NCBI GenBank assembly: GCA_016935335.1
Contig: JAFGRE010000013.1
Span: forward strand, 1-37,374
Reading direction: 5' to 3'
DNA length: 37,374 nucleotides
Source of the DNA: Deltaproteobacteria bacterium
GTDB taxonomy: Bacteria; Desulfobacterota; WTBG01; JAGOGO01
Position 1 is the first letter of the stretch, and each line of letters starts with the position of its first letter. Shown here piece after piece: positions 19,849 through 29,206 of the stretch. The notes below the pieces were generated by a model. It saw only the letters and a list, made by a program, of their open reading frames with translations, was not told the DNA's origin and made no database searches. Made by a program: the position numbers and the translations under genes.

Positions 19849-21117
19849 TTAGTGCCCGAAGACCGTAAAGCAGTACAGCAGACTGAATCCAATCAGATAA
19901 ACAATCCCCAGGCGGCTGAGTATCGCAAGCCCGTGCGAGGGACGAGCATGCGCCGGCATATGATCGCTGGTGACAATCTTATAATTGATAACAGCAATGA
20001 TCGGTGCGGCTAAAAAGCTGATAACCGTTGCGGTATCAATCAAGGTTTTCAGTCCGTGAGTAAGGAATCCGATTATAAAAAGTGCGGCACCGGAAACAAA
20101 GAGAGTCCACAGGATGCCGAGCTGTTTGCCGTAAGGTTCCAAGCCGGGGGATAAAATTATCAAGGCATTGTTGAGTGTCCGTGGATAGGCGTCGATTGCG
20201 GTGAGTGTGGTGCTGAACATGGCCAAGAGAGCGGCAGATGAAATTACCACCAGGCTCCATTCCCCCAGACTCCCTGTGTAAAGAGCGGTCAGCTGAGCGG
20301 AGAATTCAGTCGGCGAATTGGAAAAGGTACTGCCGGTGCCGTACATTACCAAGGCGCCCAAGCTTAAAAATAGAAGGGCCATGACAGTTGTGCCGATGTA
20401 GCCGATATTGAAGTCGCAGAGAGCTTCTTTCACTGTCGGATGATGTCCTGTCTGTTTCGAACGTTCCAGCGACCATAATGAAGACCATACGGAGACCTCG
20501 ATAGGTGCGGGCATCCAACCCATGAGGGCTATGAGGAAGCTAATCCCCGCGCATGACCAGATAACCTCGGGCGTATAACCGGGGGCTGCCTGCGGTCATT
20601 TGTGAAGGGCGGCCGTAAATGCGATGGTGGTTGATATACTGAGTAGCACTACCATAATCTTCATGATCCTATCCAGCCAACCATAATGGCCGTACAGAAG
20701 TATCATAAGGATGATGAGTAAGAGGCCGGCGCTTATGATGAAAGGGTGGAGAGTTATATTAAAGAAAAAACCGGCAAGCCCTGCCGTGACCAACAATACT
20801 CCGGCGGAGTTGATTCCGGAGGTGATGAAGGAAACGAGGAAAAAAACGACCAGTGCCCATCTGCCTAAACGACGGTAGCCCTTTAAGACGCTTTCGCCGG
20901 TGGCGGCGGTATAGCGATAAGCAAATTGGAAGAAGGGGTATTTGAATACGTTGACGAGTAGAATGATAAGCAGAAGCTTGAACCCGTAAAGCGCCCCGGC
21001 TCGTGTTGACTGGACGAGGTGCGAGCCCCCTATTGCCGATCCTGCGAACAAAATCCCCGGCCCGATCACGTTTAAGAGAGTGCGCCACCGCATCTCGTTG
21101 TGTTCTTGCACTTTCAT
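19849..21117 (-). pseudogene. Nramp-family divalent metal transporter interrupted by one in-frame TGA at 20596-20598
   Basis: The ORFs 20596..21117 (WRTLLNVIGPGILFAGSAIGGSHLVQSTRAGA) and 19849..20523 (MGWMPAPIEVSVWSSLW) are in the same frame. The intervening reading is ALHK*PQAAPGYTPEVIWSCAGISFLIALMGWMPAPIE, with only one stop. Confidence 0.75.
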
Positions 21118-21189
21118 CCTCTAAGGAATTCCATGGGTTCGGGAATGCTTGGTTCCGAATGATAAGCGACGAAGGGAGACGGTGCTTTC

Positions 21190-21552
21190 CTAGAAGGGAA
21201 TCTCCGACTTGGTTACGGCTTCGGATTTTACGCGGTTAAGAAGTTCAGACAAAACCGGTTTTACATTTTCCCGGATATCGCCGGCAACGACTATGAACAG
21301 GAGGTCTTCCCCCGGATTCAACCTCCCGGTTCTGAATTCTACCAACACTTTATAAATACCCGGTTTCTTGGAGTACTCTCTCTGTAAGTCATCGATTTTT
21401 TGCTTATCCACCGAGACATCGACATATTTAACCTGTTCTCTGCCTTTGCGGGACCATCCCCGAACAACACCATTGTGGACTAAAATCATTCCCACATTAT
21501 CTGAGAACCCAGGCTCTTTTTTCATTTGAGCAATAACAGCAGTGATATCCAT
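21190..21552 (-). CDS. MoaE-like molybdopterin synthase catalytic-subunit family protein
   Basis: 120 aa; DNVGMILVHNGVVRGWSRKG...GIYKVLVEFRTGRLNPGEDLLFIVVAGDIRENVKPVLSELLNRVKSEAVTKSE fits the MoaE-family pattern from memory. Confidence 0.65.
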   Translation of the reverse strand: MDITAVIAQMKKEPGFSDNVGMILVHNGVVRGWSRKGREQVKYVDVSVDKQKIDDLQREYSKKPGIYKVLVEFRTGRLNPGEDLLFIVVAGDIRENVKPVLSELLNRVKSEAVTKSEIPF

Positions 21553-21813
21553 TGCGCCTCCTTAAATTGGAACAAGGGGATAGTATCCTATCGCACGGAA
21601 GATGTCAAAACTCTTTCCCTCGGATTCGATAAATCGTGGTCTCAACCGGTTTTTTAAATAGTGTTGATTTTAGAAGGAGGGTGGGAGAGGTGCAACAGAC
21701 ACCCCGATCTGAAGATTACGGCCGTGGCGTGAGGCAACCCGCCAAAGCGTGACTTGTTTCTCCGGAAGCAGGGAACGCGAGGCGATCAAAAAGGGGTTTT
21801 ACTGCCCGACAGA

Positions 21814-22641
21814 CTATTCAGTAACGATGGGCGAGGCTTCTTGATGGAACGGGTTGGTTCTAACGGCGAGAGAAAAAAGATAGGGATAATTAACTTTGAG
21901 ATATTTCATATATTGAATCCATTGTTGAGAGAGAAGCACGTACACTCTTTGAACATCACCGGCCAGATGGTTGAGATCGGTTTCCGGAAGATGGCGGAAG
22001 GATTTTCTGTTGGACAGCTCCTCCTTGAGGTGAAAGACAGCCCGAAGCAGATCGGTAAAGGATTCATGCTCGACCAGGATAGGATTTTCCAGCAGCCGCA
22101 AGAGAAGGTCTCCCTTGCCATTGAGAAGATCGCGCAACTCCACCAGGTCGATCTTTTTCAAATCCACCTTGTATTGGTAGGTGGCAAGGAGCGCGGAGAC
22201 CCGCTGGAAACTATTTTCCGACCAGTCGCTGGAGACAATAAGATCGTTTCGCATGCTTGCCATGTGAGGATCGCTGTCGGAGAACCAGGATAATAACCTC
22301 GACCCAACCTCGCTAAAGAAAAGCCCGATAACCATATTTAACTTTTGAAATCTTGCCGCTTCCTCTCTCTTGTTAAGCATGATGTCGGTGGCATTCGCTA
22401 TTACTCCGAGGAAAGTGCCTACCCCCGTTACGATGAGAATAACGGCAAAAATCTTGCCAGCCGCCGTAGCCGGATAGATGTCTCCATATCCAACGGTGGC
22501 AATGGTAACGATGCTGAAATAGACGGCATCGGTCAGGGAGAGGTTCTCAGTAATCATAAACCCGATACTCCCCGCGAGCATGACGGCTGCTAATAAAAAG
22601 AGAAGTATTCTCAATCGAAATCGCAGTTTATTCATGGCCAT
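21814..22641 (-). CDS. two-TM potassium channel family protein with a helical C-terminal region
   Basis: Two hydrophobic segments around selectivity filter TIATVGYGDIYP; the C-terminal ~170 aa has no visible Rossmann/RCK glycine motif. Confidence 0.85.
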   Translation of the reverse strand: MAMNKLRFRLRILLFLLAAVMLAGSIGFMITENLSLTDAVYFSIVTIATVGYGDIYPATAAGKIFAVILIVTGVGTFLGVIANATDIMLNKREEAARFQKLNMVIGLFFSEVGSRLLSWFSDSDPHMASMRNDLIVSSDWSENSFQRVSALLATYQYKVDLKKIDLVELRDLLNGKGDLLLRLLENPILVEHESFTDLLRAVFHLKEELSNRKSFRHLPETDLNHLAGDVQRVYVLLSQQWIQYMKYLKVNYPYLFSLAVRTNPFHQEASPIVTE

Positions 22642-23332
22642 TCGGGCGCTGGTTATGGCGTTCCTAACCCGTCACAGTAGCGGATACTCTTCAAATCCGG
22701 ATTGCCGAAAATATTTATACCACGTGGTTTAATCTTTGTACAGAGGCGAGGGGTATTGGAGGAAATCGTCGCGGTGACGGCTTTCCCCCAAAGGCACCTG
22801 AGAAGGGATAAGCTCATTCCCGTCGAAAAATGGAAAACCAGGTGCCGCTGAGGTGAAAAACCGGAATAGAAAGTTCTGTTTTGCCGGTTATTGGAACTGC
22901 CAATTCTCATTTTCTGTTTTCTCGAAGGCTTTCAAGGGGTAACCCGGTCACATGGCAGATCGAAAACCAGGTGTGCCCTTGGTTGCTTCAGTACTGGCTG
23001 TTCTTATGGTTCGCAGCCGCAAAATGATAAGCGATTGAAATATCATTGATTTATGTCTCAGGCATATCTTTTGCATTAGTAAAGGTGTTAATGTAAAACT
23101 CCCAGTTTTGTTGAGTGGAGAAGTCAGAAGAAAGGAGGGCGAGGGCTCTATAGTAGAGAAGAGTAAGAATAGATGAACCGACATGATCTTGTTTGTTAAG
23201 TCAAGAAGCATACGCATGTGACAGGAAGGCGTCTCTTCCTCCTCCGGGAAAGAAGCGGGTAAAGGGAGAGCGGTAGGTAAGCGTGCCCGGACGCGAAGCA
23301 TTTTATCTGTATACTACTTAGGAGGTAAAAAA

Positions 23333-23869
23333 ATGGTAAGACAGTGGAAACAAGTCGGCATCCCGATGATACTTATCCTGATGCTGGTTATCTCCGGGTG
23401 CTGCCTGAAAAGGAAAGCGCCCGAAAGCGGTTTGCCTACAACGACGGTTGCGCAGGCACCGGAAGTGCAAGAAACATCATCGCCGGCAGAGCCGGTTGTT
23501 GCGGAAAATGTCTTGGAGGCCCAGGCAAAAAAAGCAGGTGCCCTTCAGTCGATTTATTTTGATTTTGATAAATACCAATTGAGGCCTAACGCGAAAGAGA
23601 AACTTGACCGTACTGCGAAATGGTTATCCGAAAACCGGACTGTGAAGATTCGGATCGCAGGTCACTGTGATGAACGAGGAACAGATGAATACAATATGGC
23701 GCTCGGGGACCGCCGCGCCAATAGCGCAAAGAACTATTTGGTCAATATGGGCATTCCTTCCGACAACCTGTCAACGATCAGTTACGGAGAAGAAACCCCG
23801 GCCGATCCCGGACACGATGAGGCGGCTTGGGCAAAAAACCGAAGGGATGAATTCAGGATCACGGAATGA
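23333..23869 (+). CDS. pal: Pal-like OmpA-family peptidoglycan-associated lipoprotein
   Basis: Lipobox LVISGC; IYFDFDKYQLRPNAKEKLDRTAKWL...IAGHCDERGTDEYNMALGDRRANSAKNYLVNMGI. Shine-Dalgarno TAGGAGG. Confidence 0.92.
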   Translation: MVRQWKQVGIPMILILMLVISGCCLKRKAPESGLPTTTVAQAPEVQETSSPAEPVVAENVLEAQAKKAGALQSIYFDFDKYQLRPNAKEKLDRTAKWLSENRTVKIRIAGHCDERGTDEYNMALGDRRANSAKNYLVNMGIPSDNLSTISYGEETPADPGHDEAAWAKNRRDEFRITE

Positions 23870-23982
23870 TTGCAGCATGGCATGGTGATATTTTAAGGGA
23901 GGTCCTTTGGCGGATTGATTTTTTCAAAGTCATGAAACCATGCATTTGAAGAAATTCGAAGTTGTGAAAGGAATCAAAAAAA

Positions 23983-24234
23983 ATGAAAAGATATTTGATA
24001 GCGTTTATGCTCGGTTTGTCCTGTTTATGCCTGACTGTTTCGTCATGCAAAGAAAAGACGGAAGAACCAGCCCCGATAGTTCAAGAGGAGCCAATGCCGC
24101 CCGCTGAAGAGGAGACATCAGGGATAGCTGAAGAAGAAACAGCCGGAATAGCTGAAGAGGAGACGGCTCCGATGGCTGAGGAGGAGGAGGAGATGGAGCC
24201 TCCGGTTGAAGATTCGTCCCGAATTGGTGAGTAG
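23983..24234 (+). CDS. small Glu-rich putative lipoprotein with 8-aa tandem repeats
   Basis: 83 aa; signal-like N-terminus with lipobox-like LTVSSC; repeats AEEETSGI AEEETAGI AEEETAPM AEEEEEM. Confidence 0.55.
   Translation: MKRYLIAFMLGLSCLCLTVSSCKEKTEEPAPIVQEEPMPPAEEETSGIAEEETAGIAEEETAPMAEEEEEMEPPVEDSSRIGE
24103..24195 (+). repeat. degenerate 24-bp (8-codon) tandem repeat, about 4 units
   Basis: GCTGAAGARGARACNNCNGGNATA-type units read in frame. Confidence 0.75.
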
Positions 24235-24510
24235 AAGTAGCGGCAGCGCTGTTCAACAAGAAAACAAATTATGATTTGTGGAGGAGAGAGACGGGGAAGG
24301 TCTCTTCTCCCAGTTGTATATTCGGCTTTCCGGGTGCTGGATAACCGCGGAATTTTGCATGGCTGCGGGACGCCTGTATCCTTAAACGGAGTTGGTGAAA
24401 GGGACGAGCGTTTGGTATCCCCGAACCGAGTAGAAGGCGTTTCCACGCGGGAGGGGCGGATCGATCAGCCCGACGCCCATCCTGTCCGCAGGCAGGTATC
24501 GTATAAAATC

Positions 24511-24552
24511 AAAAAGGGGCAAGCGCGAGATGAAACCGCGTGCCCCTTTTTT
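24511..24552. terminator. strong rho-independent terminator, potentially bidirectional
   Basis: AAAAAGGGGCAAGCGCG AGATGAAAC CGCGTGCCCCTTTTTT. Confidence 0.85.
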
Positions 24553-24627
24553 GTGGAATGGATTGTTCGAAAATGTATCAGTTTGACAATAAGGTAAGTA
24601 TTTAAGAATGTCATCGATTGCATAATT

Positions 24628-26250
24628 ATGAAATCATACTTGTTGTTCCGAATCATTAAGAGTGTTTATAGTCGCCGATCTCGCGTTAGTGGATGGGCGA
24701 TACTGGGCGGAGTGCTGATTGCGACGTCGTTTTGTACCGGAACCCTGGCGCAAGCGGCTTCCCCTTCCGAGGAGGTGCGGCCGTTGTTTACTTTTGAGAG
24801 CGTCCTTGGAAAGGCCAGAAAGCTCGCACAACAGCCATTCACCGAAACTAAAGATGTTTCCGAGTTTTTACGGGGGATCACCTATGATGAATGGCGCAAC
24901 ATTCATTTTAAGCCGGAATCTGCATTGTGGGAAGGAGAGAAGATTCCTTTTACCGTTCAGTTTTTTCACCCCGGAATGCTCTATAACAGAACAGTGAAGG
25001 TCAACATCGTCGGAACGGAACGAATTAGTGAGGTTGCATTTTTAAAAGATTTTTTCCACTACGGACAAAATGATTTGCAAGAGAAAATTCCCGACAACCT
25101 GGGATTTGCTGGCTTTCGTATCCATTATCCCATAAACACCAAAGACTACTATGACGAAGTCGCAGTCTTCCTCGGCGCCACCTACCTACGGGCGGTTGCC
25201 CGGAATCAGCAATATGGTCTGTCAGCACGCGGGTTGGCTGTTGACACGGCTTTAAGTCGTGGTGAAGAATTTCCTTATTTTAAAGAGTTCTGGATTGTCA
25301 AACCGGCGCCCGGCGCCAATGAGATAGTTGTTTATGCCCTCCTCGACAGCAAAAGTGTGACGGGGGCTTACCGATATGTGGTGAAACCCGGTAAAGAAAC
25401 AGTGATGCGTGTCAAGAGCACATTATTTATGCGCGACACTGTTGTTAAACTCGGCATCGCCCCTTTGTCAAGCATGTTTTTTTACGGTGAGACTATCAAT
25501 CAACGGCCGACTGATGATTTTCGTCCCGAAGTCCATGATTCCGACGGCCTCATGATTGCGTTTAGATCCGGCGAGTGGCTGTGGCGTCCCTTCACGAACT
25601 ATCGAACCCTGCAGATCTACTCCTTCGAAGCTTCTAACCCGGTCGGCTTCGGCCTGGTTCAGCGTGATCAGGACTTTAATAATTACCAAGATCTGGAAGC
25701 GCGATACGATCTGCGGCCGAGTGTTTGGATTTCTCCCACGAATAGCTGGGGTGATGGCCGGGTTGAACTTATTCAGATTCCGACGGACAATGAGATGAAC
25801 GACAATATCATTGCGCTATGGGCGCCCAAGGCTCCGCCGAAAGCGGGGCAGTCGTTGTCGCTTTCGTATACTCTCACGTGGCATTCCGCAGACGGTGCGC
25901 GTCCCCCCAACGGCCGTGTTGTTGCTACTCGGACGGAGAGGGGTAGGGTTGAGCGATCGAAAAAATTCATAATTGATTTTGCGGGGAAACAACTTGAGTC
26001 GTTTTCACCCGACAAACCGCTTACCGCCATCGTGACTGTGGACGAACGGACCCGGCTTTTAGAACAGCAGTTGTATAAGAACAGAATCACCAAGGGGTGG
26101 CGCCTGGTTTTCCAGATCTTGCCTGAAGAGGAAAACTCGCTTGACCGAGTGTTACCTCCCAGAAGGACGCCCATTGAATTGCGAGCGTTCCTTAAGGATG
26201 GCAATAACGCCGTCACTGAAACCTGGAGTCATGCTTTTTATCCTGACTAA
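24628..26250 (+). CDS. opgG: periplasmic glucan biosynthesis protein OpgG/MdoG family
   Basis: 540 aa with signal segment; ITYDEWRNIHFKPESALW, SFEASNPVGFGLVQRDQDFNNYQDLEARYDLRPSVWISPTNSWGDGRVELIQIPTDNEMNDNI. Confidence 0.93.
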   Translation: MKSYLLFRIIKSVYSRRSRVSGWAILGGVLIATSFCTGTLAQAASPSEEVRPLFTFESVLGKARKLAQQPFTETKDVSEFLRGITYDEWRNIHFKPESALWEGEKIPFTVQFFHPGMLYNRTVKVNIVGTERISEVAFLKDFFHYGQNDLQEKIPDNLGFAGFRIHYPINTKDYYDEVAVFLGATYLRAVARNQQYGLSARGLAVDTALSRGEEFPYFKEFWIVKPAPGANEIVVYALLDSKSVTGAYRYVVKPGKETVMRVKSTLFMRDTVVKLGIAPLSSMFFYGETINQRPTDDFRPEVHDSDGLMIAFRSGEWLWRPFTNYRTLQIYSFEASNPVGFGLVQRDQDFNNYQDLEARYDLRPSVWISPTNSWGDGRVELIQIPTDNEMNDNIIALWAPKAPPKAGQSLSLSYTLTWHSADGARPPNGRVVATRTERGRVERSKKFIIDFAGKQLESFSPDKPLTAIVTVDERTRLLEQQLYKNRITKGWRLVFQILPEEENSLDRVLPPRRTPIELRAFLKDGNNAVTETWSHAFYPD

Positions 26251-26261
26251 AGCGATACGCC

Positions 26262-26792
26262 ATGAACAAGATATGTACTTTACAACCGGTAACCCCCGGG
26301 GGATCACGCAGCCAAACTGAGGAGGTGCCTGCCGACAGGGAAAATGACGACGATTGGCAGGTTGCCCAACAGCGCATTTTACTCTATCTCCGTGCGCTTG
26401 GGATCCCGGCCTATCAATCCTTCGAGTTTGGTCTCGAAGCTTTCAGACGCGCCCACGAGAAAGCAAAACGGTCGACCGAGGGGCAGCCGGCCAGCCATGC
26501 CATGCAAGAGCTTTCCGTCGTGCTTGTCGAGAGGGGTTTTGCTCACCCGCCCGATAGTCCCGCGAGACCATCCGCGAAGGACAGGAAGTACCTGTCGACA
26601 GGGGTGAGGACTATGCCACAGCTGCACCGCGTATCAATGGTGGTGGAAAAGATCGATCGGAAGCCGTGGCTTTCTTTTCTTTTCCGCGGCATTCTGTCTG
26701 CATTCAAACTGCCTCATGATCGCGGTACCGGCTCTCTGCACCGGGTCGTTATGCTCGTTTGTTTCATAACCGTCCTCCTGATTGTGTTCTAG
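26262..26792 (+). CDS. uncharacterised protein with one C-terminal TM segment, between opgG and opgH
   Basis: 176 aa ORF co-directional and closely packed with opgG and opgH; C-terminal hydrophobic VVMLVCFITVLLIVF. Confidence 0.65.
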   Translation: MNKICTLQPVTPGGSRSQTEEVPADRENDDDWQVAQQRILLYLRALGIPAYQSFEFGLEAFRRAHEKAKRSTEGQPASHAMQELSVVLVERGFAHPPDSPARPSAKDRKYLSTGVRTMPQLHRVSMVVEKIDRKPWLSFLFRGILSAFKLPHDRGTGSLHRVVMLVCFITVLLIVF

Positions 26793-26814
26793 GCAGGAAG
26801 TCAACAACCAACGT

Positions 26815-28908
26815 ATGGCTCAACGATTAATTTGTGGGAATTGGCAGGAAGCGGGAAGGGTGCGACGGTGGCTGCTCGTTTTGTGTATTCTTATCACGAC
26901 GGGCATTGCGGTTCTGCATATGTACGCTATCTTGCCGCATCACGGTACCACGAACCTGGAGCGGGCGATCACGATCGTTTTCGGCGGGCTCTTCGCCTGG
27001 ATCTCCATAGGGTTCTGGGAAGCGATGGCGGGATTGTTGTCTCTTGTTCGCAGGAGTGACCGGTTTGCAATAACGCGGGCTCTGAATAAAGAGGTGGCGC
27101 TACGGGAACGGGCGGTTCGCACCGCGATTTTGGTCCCCATCTGCAATGAGGATGTTGCCCGCGTTTTTGCAGGGCTGCGGGTTACCTATGAGTCTTTGGA
27201 AAAGACGGGACAACTCGAACAGTTTGACTTCTACGTGCTGAGCGACACGCAAAATCCTGATGCCTGGGTTGACGAAGAAATTGCGTGGGCGGAACTCTGT
27301 GAGTCGGTCGAAGGATTCAATCGAGTCTTTTATCGGCGCCGGCGGGTTAATCTTAAACGCAAAAGCGGGAACATAGCCGATTTCTGCAGACGGTGGGGAA
27401 GTTCCTATAAATACATGATCGTTTTTGATGCCGACAGCGTGATGGCTGGTTCGAGCCTGGTGGCATTGGTAACGATGATGGAACAACGTCCGAAAGTCGG
27501 GATCATTCAGACGTGCCCGATGGCAGTGAACCGTGAGACGCTGATCGGGCGGGTAGGACAGTTCGCCAACCATCTATACGGGCCGATATTCACTGCGGGG
27601 CTGCATTTTTTGCAGCTTGGTGACTCCCACTACTGGGGGCATAACGCCATCATCCGGGTTGCTCCCTTCATTAAACACTGTGCGCTTCCGAAGCTTTCCG
27701 GCAGGCCGCCCTTTGGAGGAGATATTCTCAGCCACGACTTTGTGGAGGCAGCCCTTATGCGGCGGGCAGGCTGGGAGATTTGGCTGGCATACGACCTCGA
27801 TGGAAGTTATGAAGAGATGCCGCCAACCCTGCTCAACGAACTGAAGCGCGACCGACGGTGGTGCCAGGGCAATCTACAACACCTTCGGATGCTCTTTGGT
27901 AAAGGGATCTTTCCGGCGCATCGCGCCTTGTTTCTGCACGGAATCATGGCCTATGGTTCCGCATTATTGTGGGTGCTTTTCCTCGGTTTGAGCACTGCCC
28001 TGGCGATTACCGAATCGTTTCGCCTGCCGGATTACTTTCCTGCCGACCGTGTTCTTTTCCCGACATGGCCGGTCTGGCATCTGCAATGGGCGTTAACCCT
28101 GTTGATTACCACGGCGGTGATTCTTTTTTTGCCGAAGGTTTCGAGCGTGGCGATTGTCATTGCGAAGCAAAGGCGGGCCCGGGACTTTGGGGGCGTGATG
28201 CGGCTTTTGGCCAGCTTTGTCGCGGAAGTACTGTTCGCAACTCTCTTCTCCCCGATTCGAATGTTTTTTCACAGTAAGTTCGTCCTCATGACTCTCCTTG
28301 GCCGACAGACAAGCTGGGGAAGTCAACAGCGAGGTGATCGCGAGACCGGATGGTCGGAGGCTCTCCGGCTTCATGGGCCCGGCACTGTGGTTGCGTTGGT
28401 TTGGGCGGCAGTTCTTTTCGTTTACAATCGCTCATTTTTTTGGTGGAACATCCCGGTTTTCACGCCCCTCGGGCTATCGATTCCCTTGTCGGTATGGTCC
28501 AGTCGAGCAACTATCGGCAGAGCGCTTAGAAGACGAGGACTGTTTCTTATCCCGGAGGAGGTCGCGCCTGCACCAGAGCTGCTGGATTTGGGAAATATTC
28601 TGAGAAAAAACGAGGAGTCGACCGTTGGACTCCCGTCGGCATGGCAAAACGGTTTTAGCCGGGCTGTGGTTGATCCACGAATTAATGCGCTTCACCTTGA
28701 TCTTCTCAGACACAAGCGAAAAGTATCAGAAGGCGTGGCACGTCGGCGTCAGGGATTGGGTGACAAGGCTCTGAGGGATGGGCCGGAGAGCCTGAGCGCC
28801 GCAGAGAAGAGAGAGCTGTTATACGACCCGGCGGTTATGCGCGATTTGCACAAAAAGGTCTGGGAAATCACAGACCCTCGCCTGGCAGGAATCTGGGGCC
28901 TTCCTTGA
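26815..28908 (+). CDS. opgH: glucans biosynthesis glucosyltransferase OpgH/MdoH
   Basis: RTAILVPICNEDVARVFAGLRVTYES, YRRRRVNLKRKSGNIADFCRRWG, FDADSVMAGSSLVALV, GHNAIIRVAPFIKHCALP, DRRWCQGNLQHLRML. Start chosen at MAQRLICG. Confidence 0.94.
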   Translation: MAQRLICGNWQEAGRVRRWLLVLCILITTGIAVLHMYAILPHHGTTNLERAITIVFGGLFAWISIGFWEAMAGLLSLVRRSDRFAITRALNKEVALRERAVRTAILVPICNEDVARVFAGLRVTYESLEKTGQLEQFDFYVLSDTQNPDAWVDEEIAWAELCESVEGFNRVFYRRRRVNLKRKSGNIADFCRRWGSSYKYMIVFDADSVMAGSSLVALVTMMEQRPKVGIIQTCPMAVNRETLIGRVGQFANHLYGPIFTAGLHFLQLGDSHYWGHNAIIRVAPFIKHCALPKLSGRPPFGGDILSHDFVEAALMRRAGWEIWLAYDLDGSYEEMPPTLLNELKRDRRWCQGNLQHLRMLFGKGIFPAHRALFLHGIMAYGSALLWVLFLGLSTALAITESFRLPDYFPADRVLFPTWPVWHLQWALTLLITTAVILFLPKVSSVAIVIAKQRRARDFGGVMRLLASFVAEVLFATLFSPIRMFFHSKFVLMTLLGRQTSWGSQQRGDRETGWSEALRLHGPGTVVALVWAAVLFVYNRSFFWWNIPVFTPLGLSIPLSVWSSRATIGRALRRRGLFLIPEEVAPAPELLDLGNILRKNEESTVGLPSAWQNGFSRAVVDPRINALHLDLLRHKRKVSEGVARRRQGLGDKALRDGPESLSAAEKRELLYDPAVMRDLHKKVWEITDPRLAGIWGLP

Positions 28909-29042
28909 TAAGGGGGAGAGTTCTTACAATAACGGGCTTAAACAAAAGAGGCGGCTGTTTCAGGCTGACTTTCAATTCCTGAGATCAAGATGATACGCTC
29001 GGATGCTTTCGGCTTGGGTATTCTCTCGGGTGGTAAATATCC

Positions 29043-29142
29043 ATGAGGCTGAAAGCAACGGTTTGGACAGCGTCTGCCTATGGGAGGCAGAAACGTACCG
29101 CGCCGTAGAGGGTTGAAAACCGGATAACGAGGAGAACCTCAT
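29043..29142 (+). ncRNA. candidate structured RNA/leader of unknown class
   Basis: Nested complementarities ATGAGG/CCTCAT (29043-48/29137-42) and CGGTTT/AAACCG (29059-64/29117-22) around a hairpin TCTGCCT-ATGGG-AGGCAGA (29073-29091). No coding explanation. Confidence 0.25.
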
Positions 29143-29177
29143 AGCATGCAATTCTTTTCGATGGAAGCACTATTCTC

Positions 29178-29206
29178 TTGACAAATTATCCCGGAGAGTT
29201 TATACG
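29178..29206 (+). promoter_or_regulatory. promoter of the TetR-family gene with overlapping operator-like palindrome
   Basis: TTGACA (29178-29183), 17-nt spacer, TATACG (29201-29206); -10 overlaps ATACGTACGT. Confidence 0.65.

Noticed and set aside
20560-20598. Selenocysteine insertion at the Nramp TGA
   Set aside because: No convincing SECIS-like hairpin was visible just 3' of the TGA, and Nramp is not a known selenoprotein family to me; kept only as a test under the main finding.
21754-22293. 179-aa plus-strand ORF
   Set aside because: Antisense to the K+ channel gene; no independent start-site or domain evidence.
22948-23301. 117-aa minus-strand ORF in the gap before pal
   Set aside because: No recognisable domain, and a weak coding signal.
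24280-24310. Imperfect hairpin GGAGGAGAGAGAC...GTCTCTTCTCC
   Set aside because: Bulged, lacks a U-tract and could be chance in purine-rich sequence; the clear terminator is at 24511-24552.
24081-24446. 121-aa minus-strand Ser-rich ORF
   Set aside because: The repeats are the reverse reading of the Glu-rich repeat in the plus-strand lipoprotein.
28905-28930. TTGATA...TACAAT promoter-like pair after opgH
   Set aside because: The spacer is only 14 nt, too short for a normal sigma70 promoter.
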